Of a stretch of DNA of 64,000 bases, positions 17,257-25,715 are shown in pieces. Origin of the DNA: Lewinellaceae bacterium (GTDB lineage: Bacteria > Bacteroidota > Bacteroidia > Chitinophagales > Saprospiraceae); the NCBI GenBank assembly GCA_016712415.1, contig JADJRC010000007.1:186001-250000 (forward strand), written 5' to 3'. The notes under the pieces are model-generated. The model searched no databases, was not told the DNA's origin, and saw nothing but the letters and a program-made list of their open reading frames with translations. A program made the position numbers and the translations under genes. Every line of letters begins with the position of its first letter. Within the stretch, counting starts at the first letter, position 1.

Positions 17257-18387
17257 CTATAACCTGACGCTTACCTGTTTTACCATTCGGCTTTTCCATT
17301 CTGAAAATGTGCCGTCGGAAATGCGCCGTCGCGCCTCGCCAACGAGCCAAAGAAAAAAGCCCAGATTCTGCAGGGAGGCCAGCTGCATGCCCAGTATCTC
17401 TTCGTTGATAAACAAGTGCCGCAAATACGCCTTGCTATGCGTCCGGCTGGTGTGTACCGGACTGTCGGCATCAATTGGATCAAAATCTTCTTTCCATTTG
17501 GCGTTGCGGATATTGATAATACCCGCTGCCGTATAGAGCATCCCATGGCGCGCGTTGCGCGTCGGGAGCACACAGTCGAACATGTCAATCCCGCGAGCGA
17601 TGCACTCCAGGATATTTTCCGGTGTGCCTACGCCCATCAGGTAGCGGGGTTTGTCTTTTGGAAGTATACCGGTTACCAGTTCGGTCATGGCGTACATGTC
17701 TTCAGCCGGTTCGCCGACCGATAGCCCGCCGATGGCGTTGCCCTCGCGACCGAAGGATGCAATGGTTTCAGCCGATATTTTGCGCAATTCGGGGAAGGTG
17801 CTGCCCTGAACGATGGGAAACAGTGTTTGCGAATATCCGTAGAGGGGCGCGGTGTTGTCAAAGCGTTCCGCGCAGCGTGCCAGCCAGCGATGCGTCAGTT
17901 CCATGGATTTGTGGGCATACTTGTATTCGCAGGGGTAGGGGGTACATTCGTCGAATGCCATAATGATGTCGGCGCCAATCACACGTTGGATATCCATAAC
18001 CCCTTCGGGCGTAAAAGTATGTTTGGAACCATCAATGTGGCTTTGAAACGTTACGCCTTCTTCTTTTATCTTTCTGCGGTGGGCCAGCGAATATACCTGA
18101 AAACCGCCGCTATCGGTAAGTATGGGACCTGACCAGCCATTAAACCGGTGCAAGCCGCCTGCCTGTTGAAGCACCTCAAGTCCGGGACGCAGAAACAGGT
18201 GATAGGTATTGCCCAAACATATCTGCGCCTGAATGTCGCCGGCCAGTTCGTGCTGATGGACCGCTTTTACCGTTCCGGCAGTACCCACCGGCATAAAAAT
18301 GGGCGTTTCGACGACGCCATGCTCCGTTTCTATCAGCCCGGCACGCGCGCTCGAACCGGGGTCAGTATGTTGAAGGGTAAAATTCAT
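17257..18387 (-). CDS. tgt: tRNA-guanine transglycosylase (queuine tRNA-ribosyltransferase)
   Basis: Exchanges guanine-34 for a queuosine precursor in tRNAs with GUN anticodons. Diagnostic blocks are 'TPIFMPVGTAGTVKAV', 'CLGNTYHLFLRPG', 'ILTDSGGFQVYSLA' and 'FDECTPYPCEY'. The nucleophilic aspartate lies in MFDCVLPTRNARHGMLYT, and substrate-binding GGLSVGE is present. The CxCxxC zinc cysteines of the enterobacterial enzyme are absent here (the region reads DADSPVHTSRTHSKAYLRHL); the downstream His-containing helix is kept. It is last in the deoC-SPOR-rodA-tgt run, 39 bp after rodA. Confidence 0.92.
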   Translation of the reverse strand: MNFTLQHTDPGSSARAGLIETEHGVVETPIFMPVGTAGTVKAVHQHELAGDIQAQICLGNTYHLFLRPGLEVLQQAGGLHRFNGWSGPILTDSGGFQVYSLAHRRKIKEEGVTFQSHIDGSKHTFTPEGVMDIQRVIGADIIMAFDECTPYPCEYKYAHKSMELTHRWLARCAERFDNTAPLYGYSQTLFPIVQGSTFPELRKISAETIASFGREGNAIGGLSVGEPAEDMYAMTELVTGILPKDKPRYLMGVGTPENILECIARGIDMFDCVLPTRNARHGMLYTAAGIINIRNAKWKEDFDPIDADSPVHTSRTHSKAYLRHLFINEEILGMQLASLQNLGFFLWLVGEARRRISDGTFSEWKSRMVKQVSVRL

Positions 18388-18426
18388 GCTCGGTGTGAAT
18401 TGGGAGCCCGGCGACCGAAGGGCTTG

Positions 18427-19908
18427 TCAGGCGAGGTTTCGGTTACTGTCCAGTTTCAGCAGCACGCCGATCATCAGGGTAAACCCGATAAGTGAAGAGC
18501 CGCCGTAACTGAGGAAAGGAAGGGGTATTCCGATAATCGGGAACAGGCCCATGGTCATGCCTATATTGACGATAAAATGCACAAAGACTATTCCCGCCAC
18601 ACAGTAGGCGTATATGCGGGAAAAGTTGGATCGCTGGCGTTCGGCCAGGACGGTGATGCGTACCAGAAGCGCAGCAAACAGGGCAATCACAAGCAATGCA
18701 CCCAAAAAGCCCTGCTCTTCTCCCACCGTACAAAAAATGAAGTCGGTGGTCTGTTCCGGCACATAGTTCAACCTTGTCATGTTTCCCTTAAGCGTGCCTT
18801 TGCCCCAAAAGCCGCCCGAACCTATCGCCATTTTTGAGTGCAGCAGGTTGTAGGCCGAACCGCGGGCATCGGCTGCCGCTTCAGAAGGGTTGAGCCAGAG
18901 TTTGATGCGCTGCTGCTGGTAAGGCGCCAGTATCTTGTTGTTGGCAAAATTGGAACCGAATACGATCCCGGAAGCCAGCAGGAGAAGCAGCAATTTGGTG
19001 CGCAGACTATTCTGTATCAGGGCATTTTTTCGAAGGTAATTGGGTAGAAAAGCCGCTATCAGCAGCAAAATATGAGGTACCAAGACCAATAATTCATGAT
19101 AGGGAACCTGCTCGGGAATCAGCCCGTACGCCGTAAAAAACCAGCCGGAAACGGTCGGCCACCAGATCGTCAGCAACAACGTCAAAGCCAAGGCCACCCA
19201 CCGGGGGCGGTTGTGTTCGCTGAAACGGAAGATAAGGGAAAAATTGAGGATCAGGAAAAAAACCGCCACGGTATAGGGCGGGTTAGTTGCCAGGCCCAGG
19301 CTAGCGCAACATGCCGTACCGAACCCTAATACATACCAGGAAGGCGCCAGCCCTTCGCGATACAGGGCAAGTGCAAAGGAAAAAAACACCAAAGCCGACC
19401 CCGTATCCGATTGCGCGAGGATAATAGCCGCCGGTAACATAAATATGCCGATGGCGATAAAGCGGCTGCGCCATTCGTTCAGGTTAACCCCGGTAGAACT
19501 CAGGTAACCTGCCAGGGCAAGACTGGTCCCGAATTTGGCCAGCTCGGAAGGCTGGAACGAAAAACCACCCAACTGGTACCAGGCATATGCGCCGTTTATC
19601 TCCCGACCGAAAATAAGGGTGCCGGGCAAAATAATCAGGGTGATAATATAAATAATGAGGGCATAGGTCCGCCAGATGGCCCAATCGGTCATGAAAATGA
19701 AAAACATCAGGGCAAGGCAGATGATGATAAAAAACATTTGCTTGCCCGCATTATTGTCCAGATCGAGAAAACCGAATGTGTCGGCTTCAGGGTCATAATT
19801 CACGGAAAATATCATGCCCCAGCCGATAAAGACCAGTGCGGCATAAAGCCAGATGGTGATCCGGTCCAGCTCGCCCAGTTGAAACACCGATTGTTTGGAT
19901 GTAGCCAT
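18427..19908 (-). CDS. rodA: Rod-shape determining protein RodA (SEDS glycosyltransferase)
   Basis: A polytopic SEDS-family peptidoglycan polymerase acting with a class B penicillin-binding protein during elongation. Motifs include 'SFQPSELAKFGTSLALAGYL', 'AAIILAQSDTGSALVFFSFA', 'YVPEQTTDFIFCTVGEEQGF', and near the end 'MTMGLFPIIGIPLPFLSYGG'. At 493 residues it is longer than typical RodA because of an inserted region around residues 190-300 with extra membrane helices. The mreBCD and PBP2 genes that usually sit next to rodA are not in this window. Confidence 0.92.
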   Translation of the reverse strand: MATSKQSVFQLGELDRITIWLYAALVFIGWGMIFSVNYDPEADTFGFLDLDNNAGKQMFFIIICLALMFFIFMTDWAIWRTYALIIYIITLIILPGTLIFGREINGAYAWYQLGGFSFQPSELAKFGTSLALAGYLSSTGVNLNEWRSRFIAIGIFMLPAAIILAQSDTGSALVFFSFALALYREGLAPSWYVLGFGTACCASLGLATNPPYTVAVFFLILNFSLIFRFSEHNRPRWVALALTLLLTIWWPTVSGWFFTAYGLIPEQVPYHELLVLVPHILLLIAAFLPNYLRKNALIQNSLRTKLLLLLLASGIVFGSNFANNKILAPYQQQRIKLWLNPSEAAADARGSAYNLLHSKMAIGSGGFWGKGTLKGNMTRLNYVPEQTTDFIFCTVGEEQGFLGALLVIALFAALLVRITVLAERQRSNFSRIYAYCVAGIVFVHFIVNIGMTMGLFPIIGIPLPFLSYGGSSLIGFTLMIGVLLKLDSNRNLA

Positions 19909-19916
19909 CGTCTTTC

Positions 19917-20348
19917 CTAATCAATAAAATCGCGCGGATGGATGTTGCCGTCTTTTGCGGGATACGCTCCCGGGTAATCGGTCAATACGGCTATAAACGC
20001 CATGGCATCGAGTTTATTCCTGAATGCGCCCACACGAAGTTTGTAATACGGTTTTTCCTGTGTCCATTCGGCGGGCACATCCGGATGTGCAATCCGAAAC
20101 CTGTTGCGCGCTTCCTCTACTTGCTGCCGGTCGGGAGTAGCCATGACCTGTACCCGCCAGCCTTCCACATGAGGGTTGGCGCGGTTGTCGTTGATCCAGT
20201 TTCGGTACAACTGGCTCACCCTCGGATCCTCATTGATCTGTACTTCCTGCGCCAGTGTGCTTGCAATCGTTCCGCCGTATATCCATATGATCACTACGGC
20301 AATTACCCGCAAAGGCAGCGGTCCGTACATTCTTGAATATTGTTTCAT
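19917..20348 (-). CDS. SPOR-domain exported protein
   Basis: A 143-residue protein with an N-terminal membrane or signal segment (LPLRVIAVVIIWIYGGTIAS, then TLAQ). Its C-terminal half reads as a SPOR domain: 'GWRVQVMATPDRQQVEEARNRF...PYYKLRVGAFRNKLDAMAFIAVL'. SPOR domains bind denuded peptidoglycan glycan strands. It starts 52 bp after deoC and ends 8 bp before rodA, so co-transcription with cell-wall synthesis is likely. Confidence 0.78.
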   Translation of the reverse strand: MKQYSRMYGPLPLRVIAVVIIWIYGGTIASTLAQEVQINEDPRVSQLYRNWINDNRANPHVEGWRVQVMATPDRQQVEEARNRFRIAHPDVPAEWTQEKPYYKLRVGAFRNKLDAMAFIAVLTDYPGAYPAKDGNIHPRDFID

Positions 20349-20400
20349 AGGAGGACATTTGATCGGTTATGTATGCGCTTTGGTCCGGGAAGGCACAAAA

Positions 20401-21054
20401 TCAGGCGCCGATAATTTCGAGAGAGGCGGAGGTGCCGATGCGTTCTGCGCCGGCAGCAATCAGGGCTTCTGCCACTTTAGCGGTCCGGATACCCCCCGAT
20501 GCCTTGATTTTTATACCTTCAGGCGCAACGGCGCGCAGCAACTTCACCATGTCGACGGTTGCGGAATGTCCGTGGAAACCGGTGCCCGTTTTCAACCAGG
20601 CCACATGGGCCGCTTCCGCCAATGTACCGATCCGGCGCATTTCAGCTTCGGTCAGCAAACTGCATTCGAGGATCAGTTTCAGGGTTTTTCCCCGCATGTG
20701 CGTAGCCCTTGCTACGGCCTCGATATCGCGCTCCACATGGCTCCAGTTTTCACTTTTAACCGCCGCAATATTAATGACGGCGTCAATATCGTCGGCGCCT
20801 TCATCGATGGCCCGTTTAATTTCTTCACTTTTAGCCGGAATAGCAGAATATCCCATAGGGAATCCCACGACGGTTACAACCCTGACCTGGCGGCCTTCTC
20901 CAAGCACCCTGCAGGAGTCCCGTACATACAGGGGCGGCACGCAAACGCCGGCAAAGCCGTGCTTTTGTGCTTCTTCACACAGGCGCCGCACATCTGCAAG
21001 CGTCGTGTCGGGCTTCAGGGTGGTATGTTCGATAAATTTTGCTAGTTCAGACAT
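20401..21054 (-). CDS. deoC: Deoxyribose-phosphate aldolase
   Basis: A class I aldolase splitting 2-deoxyribose 5-phosphate into glyceraldehyde 3-phosphate and acetaldehyde in nucleoside catabolism. The family pattern is clear: 'IEHTTLKPDTT' at the start, 'GVCVPPLYV', 'VGFPMGY', the Schiff-base lysine in VAWLKTGTGF, and 'IKIKASGGIRT' with the second catalytic lysine. The length of 217 aa is normal. It is the first gene of the minus-strand run leading into the SPOR protein, rodA and tgt. Confidence 0.93.
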   Translation of the reverse strand: MSELAKFIEHTTLKPDTTLADVRRLCEEAQKHGFAGVCVPPLYVRDSCRVLGEGRQVRVVTVVGFPMGYSAIPAKSEEIKRAIDEGADDIDAVINIAAVKSENWSHVERDIEAVARATHMRGKTLKLILECSLLTEAEMRRIGTLAEAAHVAWLKTGTGFHGHSATVDMVKLLRAVAPEGIKIKASGGIRTAKVAEALIAAGAERIGTSASLEIIGA

Positions 21055-21129
21055 CAGGAATATCCGGTTTTTTGTATTGCCTGCAACCGAGACGGGTTCG
21101 GATTAAGCGCACAAAATAGAGTTTTAAAA

Positions 21130-21163
21130 AAGAGCCTTCCCGCATCGTTCCGGACGGGAAGAC
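21130..21163 (-). terminator. Rho-independent terminator upstream of deoC
   Basis: An 11-bp stem with one mismatch (21132-21142 with 21155-21165 region, core CTTCCCG/CGGGAAG) is followed on the minus strand by CTTTTTT. It points at a minus-strand transcript arriving from above 21165, although the only candidate there is a doubtful small open frame. Confidence 0.65.
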
Positions 21164-21415
21164 TCAAAGCGCTTTCATGTGGTTTTCTCGGGAAAATGTA
21201 CTGCGCACCAACCGCTTAAGGGTCTGTATCTCTACTTTTTGTGCTGCTTTATTAAAAAAACTTTCATCCGTGTCAGATTTATGACGTTTCGGGTCATTGT
21301 CTGTGATTTTATTGCCGATAGTCGCGCACCGCACCGTACATCCCGAACGGCTGGCCGAACCCATACCTGGTTGCAAAAAACAGTGCCTTGTACATGCTGG
21401 AAAAATTACAGACAT
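21164..21415 (-). CDS. Possible small protein of unknown function ahead of deoC
   Basis: An open frame of up to 83 codons ends (NHMKAL) directly at a good minus-strand terminator. The C-terminal half is charged and helix-prone (DPKRHKSDTDESFFNKAAQK, then VEIQTLKRLVRS), whereas the N-terminal half is Cys-rich and not convincing. An internal ATG (MGSASRS) would give about 66 residues. It could also be an untranslated RNA using the same terminator. I recognise no family. The rest of the 21055-21507 gap holds the uvrA promoter. Confidence 0.3.
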   Translation of the reverse strand: MSVIFPACTRHCFLQPGMGSASRSGCTVRCATIGNKITDNDPKRHKSDTDESFFNKAAQKVEIQTLKRLVRSTFSRENHMKAL

Positions 21416-21454
21416 TTTGTTTTAAAATATCTTTTTCAACGCACAATTTCTACC

Positions 21455-21462
21455 TATTTTTG
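21455..21462 (+). promoter_or_regulatory. Bacteroidota -7 box for uvrA
   Basis: TATTTTTG matches TANNTTTG, 45 nt upstream of the uvrA ATG at 21508. The -33 element is not clear. Its position supports ATG 21508 rather than the longer frame from 21388. Confidence 0.45.
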
Positions 21463-21507
21463 CCCTTTGCACAAAACCGTATCCCTTCGGCGTTGTTTTC
21501 CCAGACT

Positions 21508-24459
21508 ATGTCAAAAGCAAAGACTAAACCGGCCCTTCTGAACGGCGAACCAAGTACAGCGCAGGCCGCCCCGGAACCTGAAGTTCAACATCCTGCCAAC
21601 CAACCGTTTATTGAGGTAACGGGAGCCCGTGTTCACAACCTTCGCGATGTCACGGTGCGCATTCCGCGCAATCGCCTGGTCGTGATCACAGGCGTGAGCG
21701 GATCGGGCAAAAGTTCGCTCGCCTTCGATACCATTTATGCCGAAGGACAGCGCCGTTTCATGGAAACGCTCAGCAGCTACGCCCGCCAGTTCATTGGCGA
21801 AATGGAACGCCCCGATGTGGAACAGATCACCGGTCTGAGCCCCGTAATCAGTATCGAGCAGAAAACAACCGGCCGGAACCCCCGGTCAACGGTGGGAACC
21901 GTGACGGAGGTGTATGATTTCCTGCGACTGTTGTTTGCCCGCGCCGGCGAAGCCTATTCCTGGGAGACGGGCAAAAAAATGGTGAAATACACGGAAGACC
22001 AGATCATTCAGAATATTCTTGAGCGTTTTGCAGATAAAAAAATAGCCGTACTGGCGCCGGTGGTGCGCTCGCGTAAAGGGCACTACCGCGAACTCTTTGA
22101 ACAGATCAGAAAACAGGGGTACACCAAAGTCCGCGTCGACGGTGAAATCCTGGATATTACCCCCGGCATGCAGGTGGACCGCTACAAAATCCATGATATT
22201 GAGGTGGTAGTCGACCGCATCAGGATTGGCGACGACAGAGGCGACCGGCTGGCAGGGAGCGTGCGCATGGCCATGCGCCTGGGCGACGGGATGTTGCAGG
22301 TGCTGGACCTTGATAGTGCTTTTGAAGGGGAGCCTTCTCTTTCATCGGCTGAGGGGCCGGGACAGACGGCTATTTATTCCCGAAACCTGATGTGCCCCGA
22401 TTCAGGGATCTCGTACGAAGAACCTTCTCCGAATACGTTTTCCTTCAATTCGCCTTACGGTATGTGCCCGCACTGCAAAGGGCTGGGCGAGGTACACGAG
22501 GTGGATATGGCACGGGTAATTCCGGACAACACGAAGAGTATCAATGAGGTGGGCATAGTACCCCTGGGCGAAGTGCGCGACAATATGATGTTCAAACAAT
22601 TGCGCGAACTGACCAAAAAGCACAAATTTTCCTTCAGCACCCCCGTAAAAGACATTCCTGAAGATGCCTTGAAGACCCTTTTGTACGGCGGCGACGACGA
22701 ACTGAAGGTCGACATTACCTGGGGCGGCGACGAATGGACTTACAACCTGGCCTATGATGGCCTCGTCAACATGCTCAAACGCTGGTACAGCGATACCACC
22801 AGTGAAAAAATACGCCAGTGGGCAGAGGATTTTATGGCTGTTGCACCATGCCCCGAATGCGAAGGCACACGGCTGAAAAAAGAAAGCCGGTGGTTCAAGA
22901 TCGGTAATTATAACATTGCTGAACTCGCCGATATGGACCTTGCCGAACTCCATGCGGCACTGGAGAATATCGACAGCCAATTGAGCGAACGCCAACGCGC
23001 CATTGCCAAAGATGTGCTGAAAGAAATACGTTTCCGCCTGAAGTTCCTGCTACAGGTCGGCCTCGACTACCTGGCGCTCAACCGCCCGGCCCGCACCCTC
23101 TCCGGCGGCGAAAGCCAGCGCATCCGGCTGGCTACCCAGATTGGCTCGCAACTCACCGGTATCACCTACATCCTCGACGAGCCGAGCATAGGCCTGCACC
23201 AGCGCGACAACCACCGGCTCATTGAGGCGCTCAAAAACCTGCGCGACATCGGCAATACCGTGCTCGTGGTGGAGCATGACCGGGATATCATGCTCGAATC
23301 GGACTACCTCATCGATCTGGGCCCAGGCGCCGGCAAACACGGCGGAGAGATCGTCGATATAGGTACGCCAGAGGACTTTTTGAAAAATCCCACAAAAACG
23401 TCGGACTACCTCGCCGGCCGGGTTAAACTCGATATACCCAAAGCCCGACGCAAAGGCACGGGAAAATGGCTCGAACTCCCGGGCTGCACCGGTCACAACC
23501 TTAAAAATGTCGACCTGCGCCTGCCCCTGGGGACTTTCATTTGTGTCACCGGCGTGAGCGGCTCGGGCAAAAGCAGCCTGGTCAACGAAACGCTGTATCC
23601 TATCCTCCAAAGTCATTTTTACAACAGCCTGAAACGCCCCTTGCCACATGGCGAAATAAAAGGCCTGGAATATCTCGACAAAGTCATTGAAATCGACCAA
23701 AGCCCGATCGGGCGCACCCCGCGCAGCAATCCGGCCACCTATACCAACGTTTTCGGTGATATACGGAAGCTCTTTGCCGACACGCCGGAGGCCAAGATCC
23801 GCGGCTATAATTCCGGACGTTTTTCCTTCAACGTCAAAGGAGGGCGCTGCCAGGTATGCGAAGGCGCCGGCCTGCGCACCATCGAGATGAACTTTCTGCC
23901 CGATGTACAGGTACACTGCGAGCGCTGTCAGGGTCGCCGTTACAACCGCGAAACGCTCGAAATTCTGTACAAAGGCAAAAGCATCAGCGATGTGCTCGAT
24001 ATGACGATCAGTGAAGCGGCCGACTTTTTCCAGCCGATACCCTCCATTTACCGCAAGATCAAAACCCTGCAGGAGGTTGGCCTCGGCTATATCACGCTTG
24101 GCCAGCAGGCGACCACACTTTCGGGCGGTGAAGCGCAGCGCGTCAAGCTCTCGGAAGAACTTTCCAAAAAAGACACCGGCCGCACTATTTATATTCTCGA
24201 CGAGCCGACGACAGGGTTACATTTTGAAGACATCCGTCAGTTGCTCGGCGTCCTCAACCGACTTGTGGAAAAAGGCAACACCGTTGTCGTGATCGAGCAC
24301 AACCTCGACGTCATCAAAATGGCCGACCATGTCGTGGATATCGGTCCGGAAGGCGGCGCGCGCGGAGGCACGATCCTCTGCGCGGGCACGCCGGAGGAAG
24401 TGAGCAAAGTAAGGGGAAGTTGGACGGGGGAGTTTCTGGCGCGGGAGTTGGAAGGATGA
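21508..24459 (+). CDS. uvrA: Excinuclease ABC subunit A
   Basis: The DNA damage-recognition ATPase of nucleotide excision repair. ATG 21508 gives 983 residues, normal for UvrA; the frame open to 21388 adds an implausible stretch. There are two ABC modules: Walker A GVSGSGKSSLAFDT at residue about 62 and GVSGSGKSSLVNET at about 682, each with its signature (TLSGGESQRIRLA and TLSGGEAQRVKLS) and Walker B (DEPSIGLHQRDN and DEPTTGLHFEDI). Zinc-finger cysteine pairs are CPHCKGLG...CPECEGT and CQVCEGAG...CERCQGRRY. It converges on the ferredoxin reductase with a 6-bp gap. Confidence 0.96.
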   Translation: MSKAKTKPALLNGEPSTAQAAPEPEVQHPANQPFIEVTGARVHNLRDVTVRIPRNRLVVITGVSGSGKSSLAFDTIYAEGQRRFMETLSSYARQFIGEMERPDVEQITGLSPVISIEQKTTGRNPRSTVGTVTEVYDFLRLLFARAGEAYSWETGKKMVKYTEDQIIQNILERFADKKIAVLAPVVRSRKGHYRELFEQIRKQGYTKVRVDGEILDITPGMQVDRYKIHDIEVVVDRIRIGDDRGDRLAGSVRMAMRLGDGMLQVLDLDSAFEGEPSLSSAEGPGQTAIYSRNLMCPDSGISYEEPSPNTFSFNSPYGMCPHCKGLGEVHEVDMARVIPDNTKSINEVGIVPLGEVRDNMMFKQLRELTKKHKFSFSTPVKDIPEDALKTLLYGGDDELKVDITWGGDEWTYNLAYDGLVNMLKRWYSDTTSEKIRQWAEDFMAVAPCPECEGTRLKKESRWFKIGNYNIAELADMDLAELHAALENIDSQLSERQRAIAKDVLKEIRFRLKFLLQVGLDYLALNRPARTLSGGESQRIRLATQIGSQLTGITYILDEPSIGLHQRDNHRLIEALKNLRDIGNTVLVVEHDRDIMLESDYLIDLGPGAGKHGGEIVDIGTPEDFLKNPTKTSDYLAGRVKLDIPKARRKGTGKWLELPGCTGHNLKNVDLRLPLGTFICVTGVSGSGKSSLVNETLYPILQSHFYNSLKRPLPHGEIKGLEYLDKVIEIDQSPIGRTPRSNPATYTNVFGDIRKLFADTPEAKIRGYNSGRFSFNVKGGRCQVCEGAGLRTIEMNFLPDVQVHCERCQGRRYNRETLEILYKGKSISDVLDMTISEAADFFQPIPSIYRKIKTLQEVGLGYITLGQQATTLSGGEAQRVKLSEELSKKDTGRTIYILDEPTTGLHFEDIRQLLGVLNRLVEKGNTVVVIEHNLDVIKMADHVVDIGPEGGARGGTILCAGTPEEVSKVRGSWTGEFLARELEG

Positions 24460-24465
24460 TAAACC

Positions 24466-25578
24466 TCACATATCGTACGTCAACTCCACCACATCCGTCT
24501 CCGGCTTAGACTGGCAGGTAAGGATATAGCCGGCTTTCACCTCTTCATCGTCGAGCGCATAGCAGGCTTCCATCGTCACTTTTCCGCTCAGCAGCTTAGC
24601 CATACAGGTAGAGCAGGCGCCCGCCGTGCAGGAATAGGGTGGGTCGTAGCGCTCTTTTACCAGAACATCCAGAATAGTGGCGCCGGGCGGTACCGGCAGT
24701 TCGATGCGTTTTCCCAGGAGATGTACGATCACGCGTTTTTCACCCCCGGGAGCGCTGCCGGCCTGAAATTCGCCCGGCACGTGGCTGGCATTTACAAAAT
24801 GCTCGGTATGCACCTGTTTGGTAGCAATGCCGCGCCCGATCAGGGCGGATTTGAGGGTGTCGGTCATGGTTCCCGGACCACAAATGAAGTACTGGCACTC
24901 TTCTTCCGGGCCGCGGGCCATATTATCATCGAGAAATTCACCGGCCATTTTAGCCGTAATACGCCCTTTTTTGCCGAGCCAGTTGGTGGTCGATTTTTTA
25001 AACAATCCGAAAAGGCCGCTGCCCGATGATTCCTTACGGGGCCGGCTCAATACATGTTCCACGTGCAATTGCCCGACATAGCGCTCTGAAAGCCGGTCCA
25101 GTTCGTCGCGAAAAATGATAGATTCCTCGTCGCGGCTGCCGTAAAGCAGGAAAATGGCGCTCATCGGTTCCGATTCAAGAATTGTCCGAAGAATGGACAT
25201 CAACGGCGTAATGCCGCTGCCTGCGCCGAACAGGTAGTACGTACGGCGTTTATCGGGGTCGAGCGGCGTATTAAACCGGCCATCAGGGGCGGCAATTTCC
25301 AGGGTGTCGCCGGTTTTCACAGAATCGTGCAAATAGGTAGATACCTGGCCTCCCTCGACCTTCTTTATCGTCACCGCCAGTCGATTGTCGAGTGGGCTGG
25401 ACGACATGGAATACGAACGGCGCAGTTCGTGCCCGTCTTTATGGATGCGGATGGTAATGTGCTGGCCTTGTTTAAACACAAATGTTTCGCGCAGGTCATC
25501 CGGAATCTCAAATTCAAGGGTGACCGTATCGGGCGTCTCAGGCGTTACCTGCCTGACTTTCAGAGAAAAAAAATCCAT
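24466..25578 (-). CDS. Ferredoxin-NADP reductase with 2Fe-2S domain (PaaE-like)
   Basis: A three-module flavin electron-transfer protein: an FAD domain with RRSYSMSSSP (about residues 53-62), an NAD(P)H domain with 'YLFGAGSGITPLMSILR', and a C-terminal plant-type 2Fe-2S ferredoxin with 'YSCTAGACSTCMAKLLSGKV' followed by a fourth Cys in MEACYAL. This order is that of the phenylacetyl-CoA epoxygenase reductase PaaE. No paaABCD genes are nearby, so it may serve another oxygenase or desaturase. Confidence 0.85.
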   Translation of the reverse strand: MDFFSLKVRQVTPETPDTVTLEFEIPDDLRETFVFKQGQHITIRIHKDGHELRRSYSMSSSPLDNRLAVTIKKVEGGQVSTYLHDSVKTGDTLEIAAPDGRFNTPLDPDKRRTYYLFGAGSGITPLMSILRTILESEPMSAIFLLYGSRDEESIIFRDELDRLSERYVGQLHVEHVLSRPRKESSGSGLFGLFKKSTTNWLGKKGRITAKMAGEFLDDNMARGPEEECQYFICGPGTMTDTLKSALIGRGIATKQVHTEHFVNASHVPGEFQAGSAPGGEKRVIVHLLGKRIELPVPPGATILDVLVKERYDPPYSCTAGACSTCMAKLLSGKVTMEACYALDDEEVKAGYILTCQSKPETDVVELTYDM

Positions 25579-25715
25579 GTCTGTTATATTGTAACCGTCA
25601 TTTGCCCCGCTTCAGGGGCCGGGTAAGAGGGACAAAGGTATACGAAAGGGATGATTGAAAAGCAGGTCATCCACAGGTTTAGAATAGGTATAAAAAACGC
25701 TCTTCCAGACCCCTT

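Noticed and set aside
20176..21045. 289-codon plus-strand open frame opposite deoC
   Set aside because: Antisense to a clear deoC with all motifs; the translated sequence has no recognisable domain. Shadow of codon bias.
25056..25069. GTTCCACGTGCAAT in the ferredoxin reductase gene as a third parS
   Set aside because: Only 12 of 14 bases match and the palindrome is broken in the right arm. Single copy within coding sequence; a chance near-match is plausible.
24466..25578. Phenylacetate degradation locus
   Set aside because: Only a PaaE-like reductase is present, without paaABCD; the architecture is shared with other oxygenase reductases.
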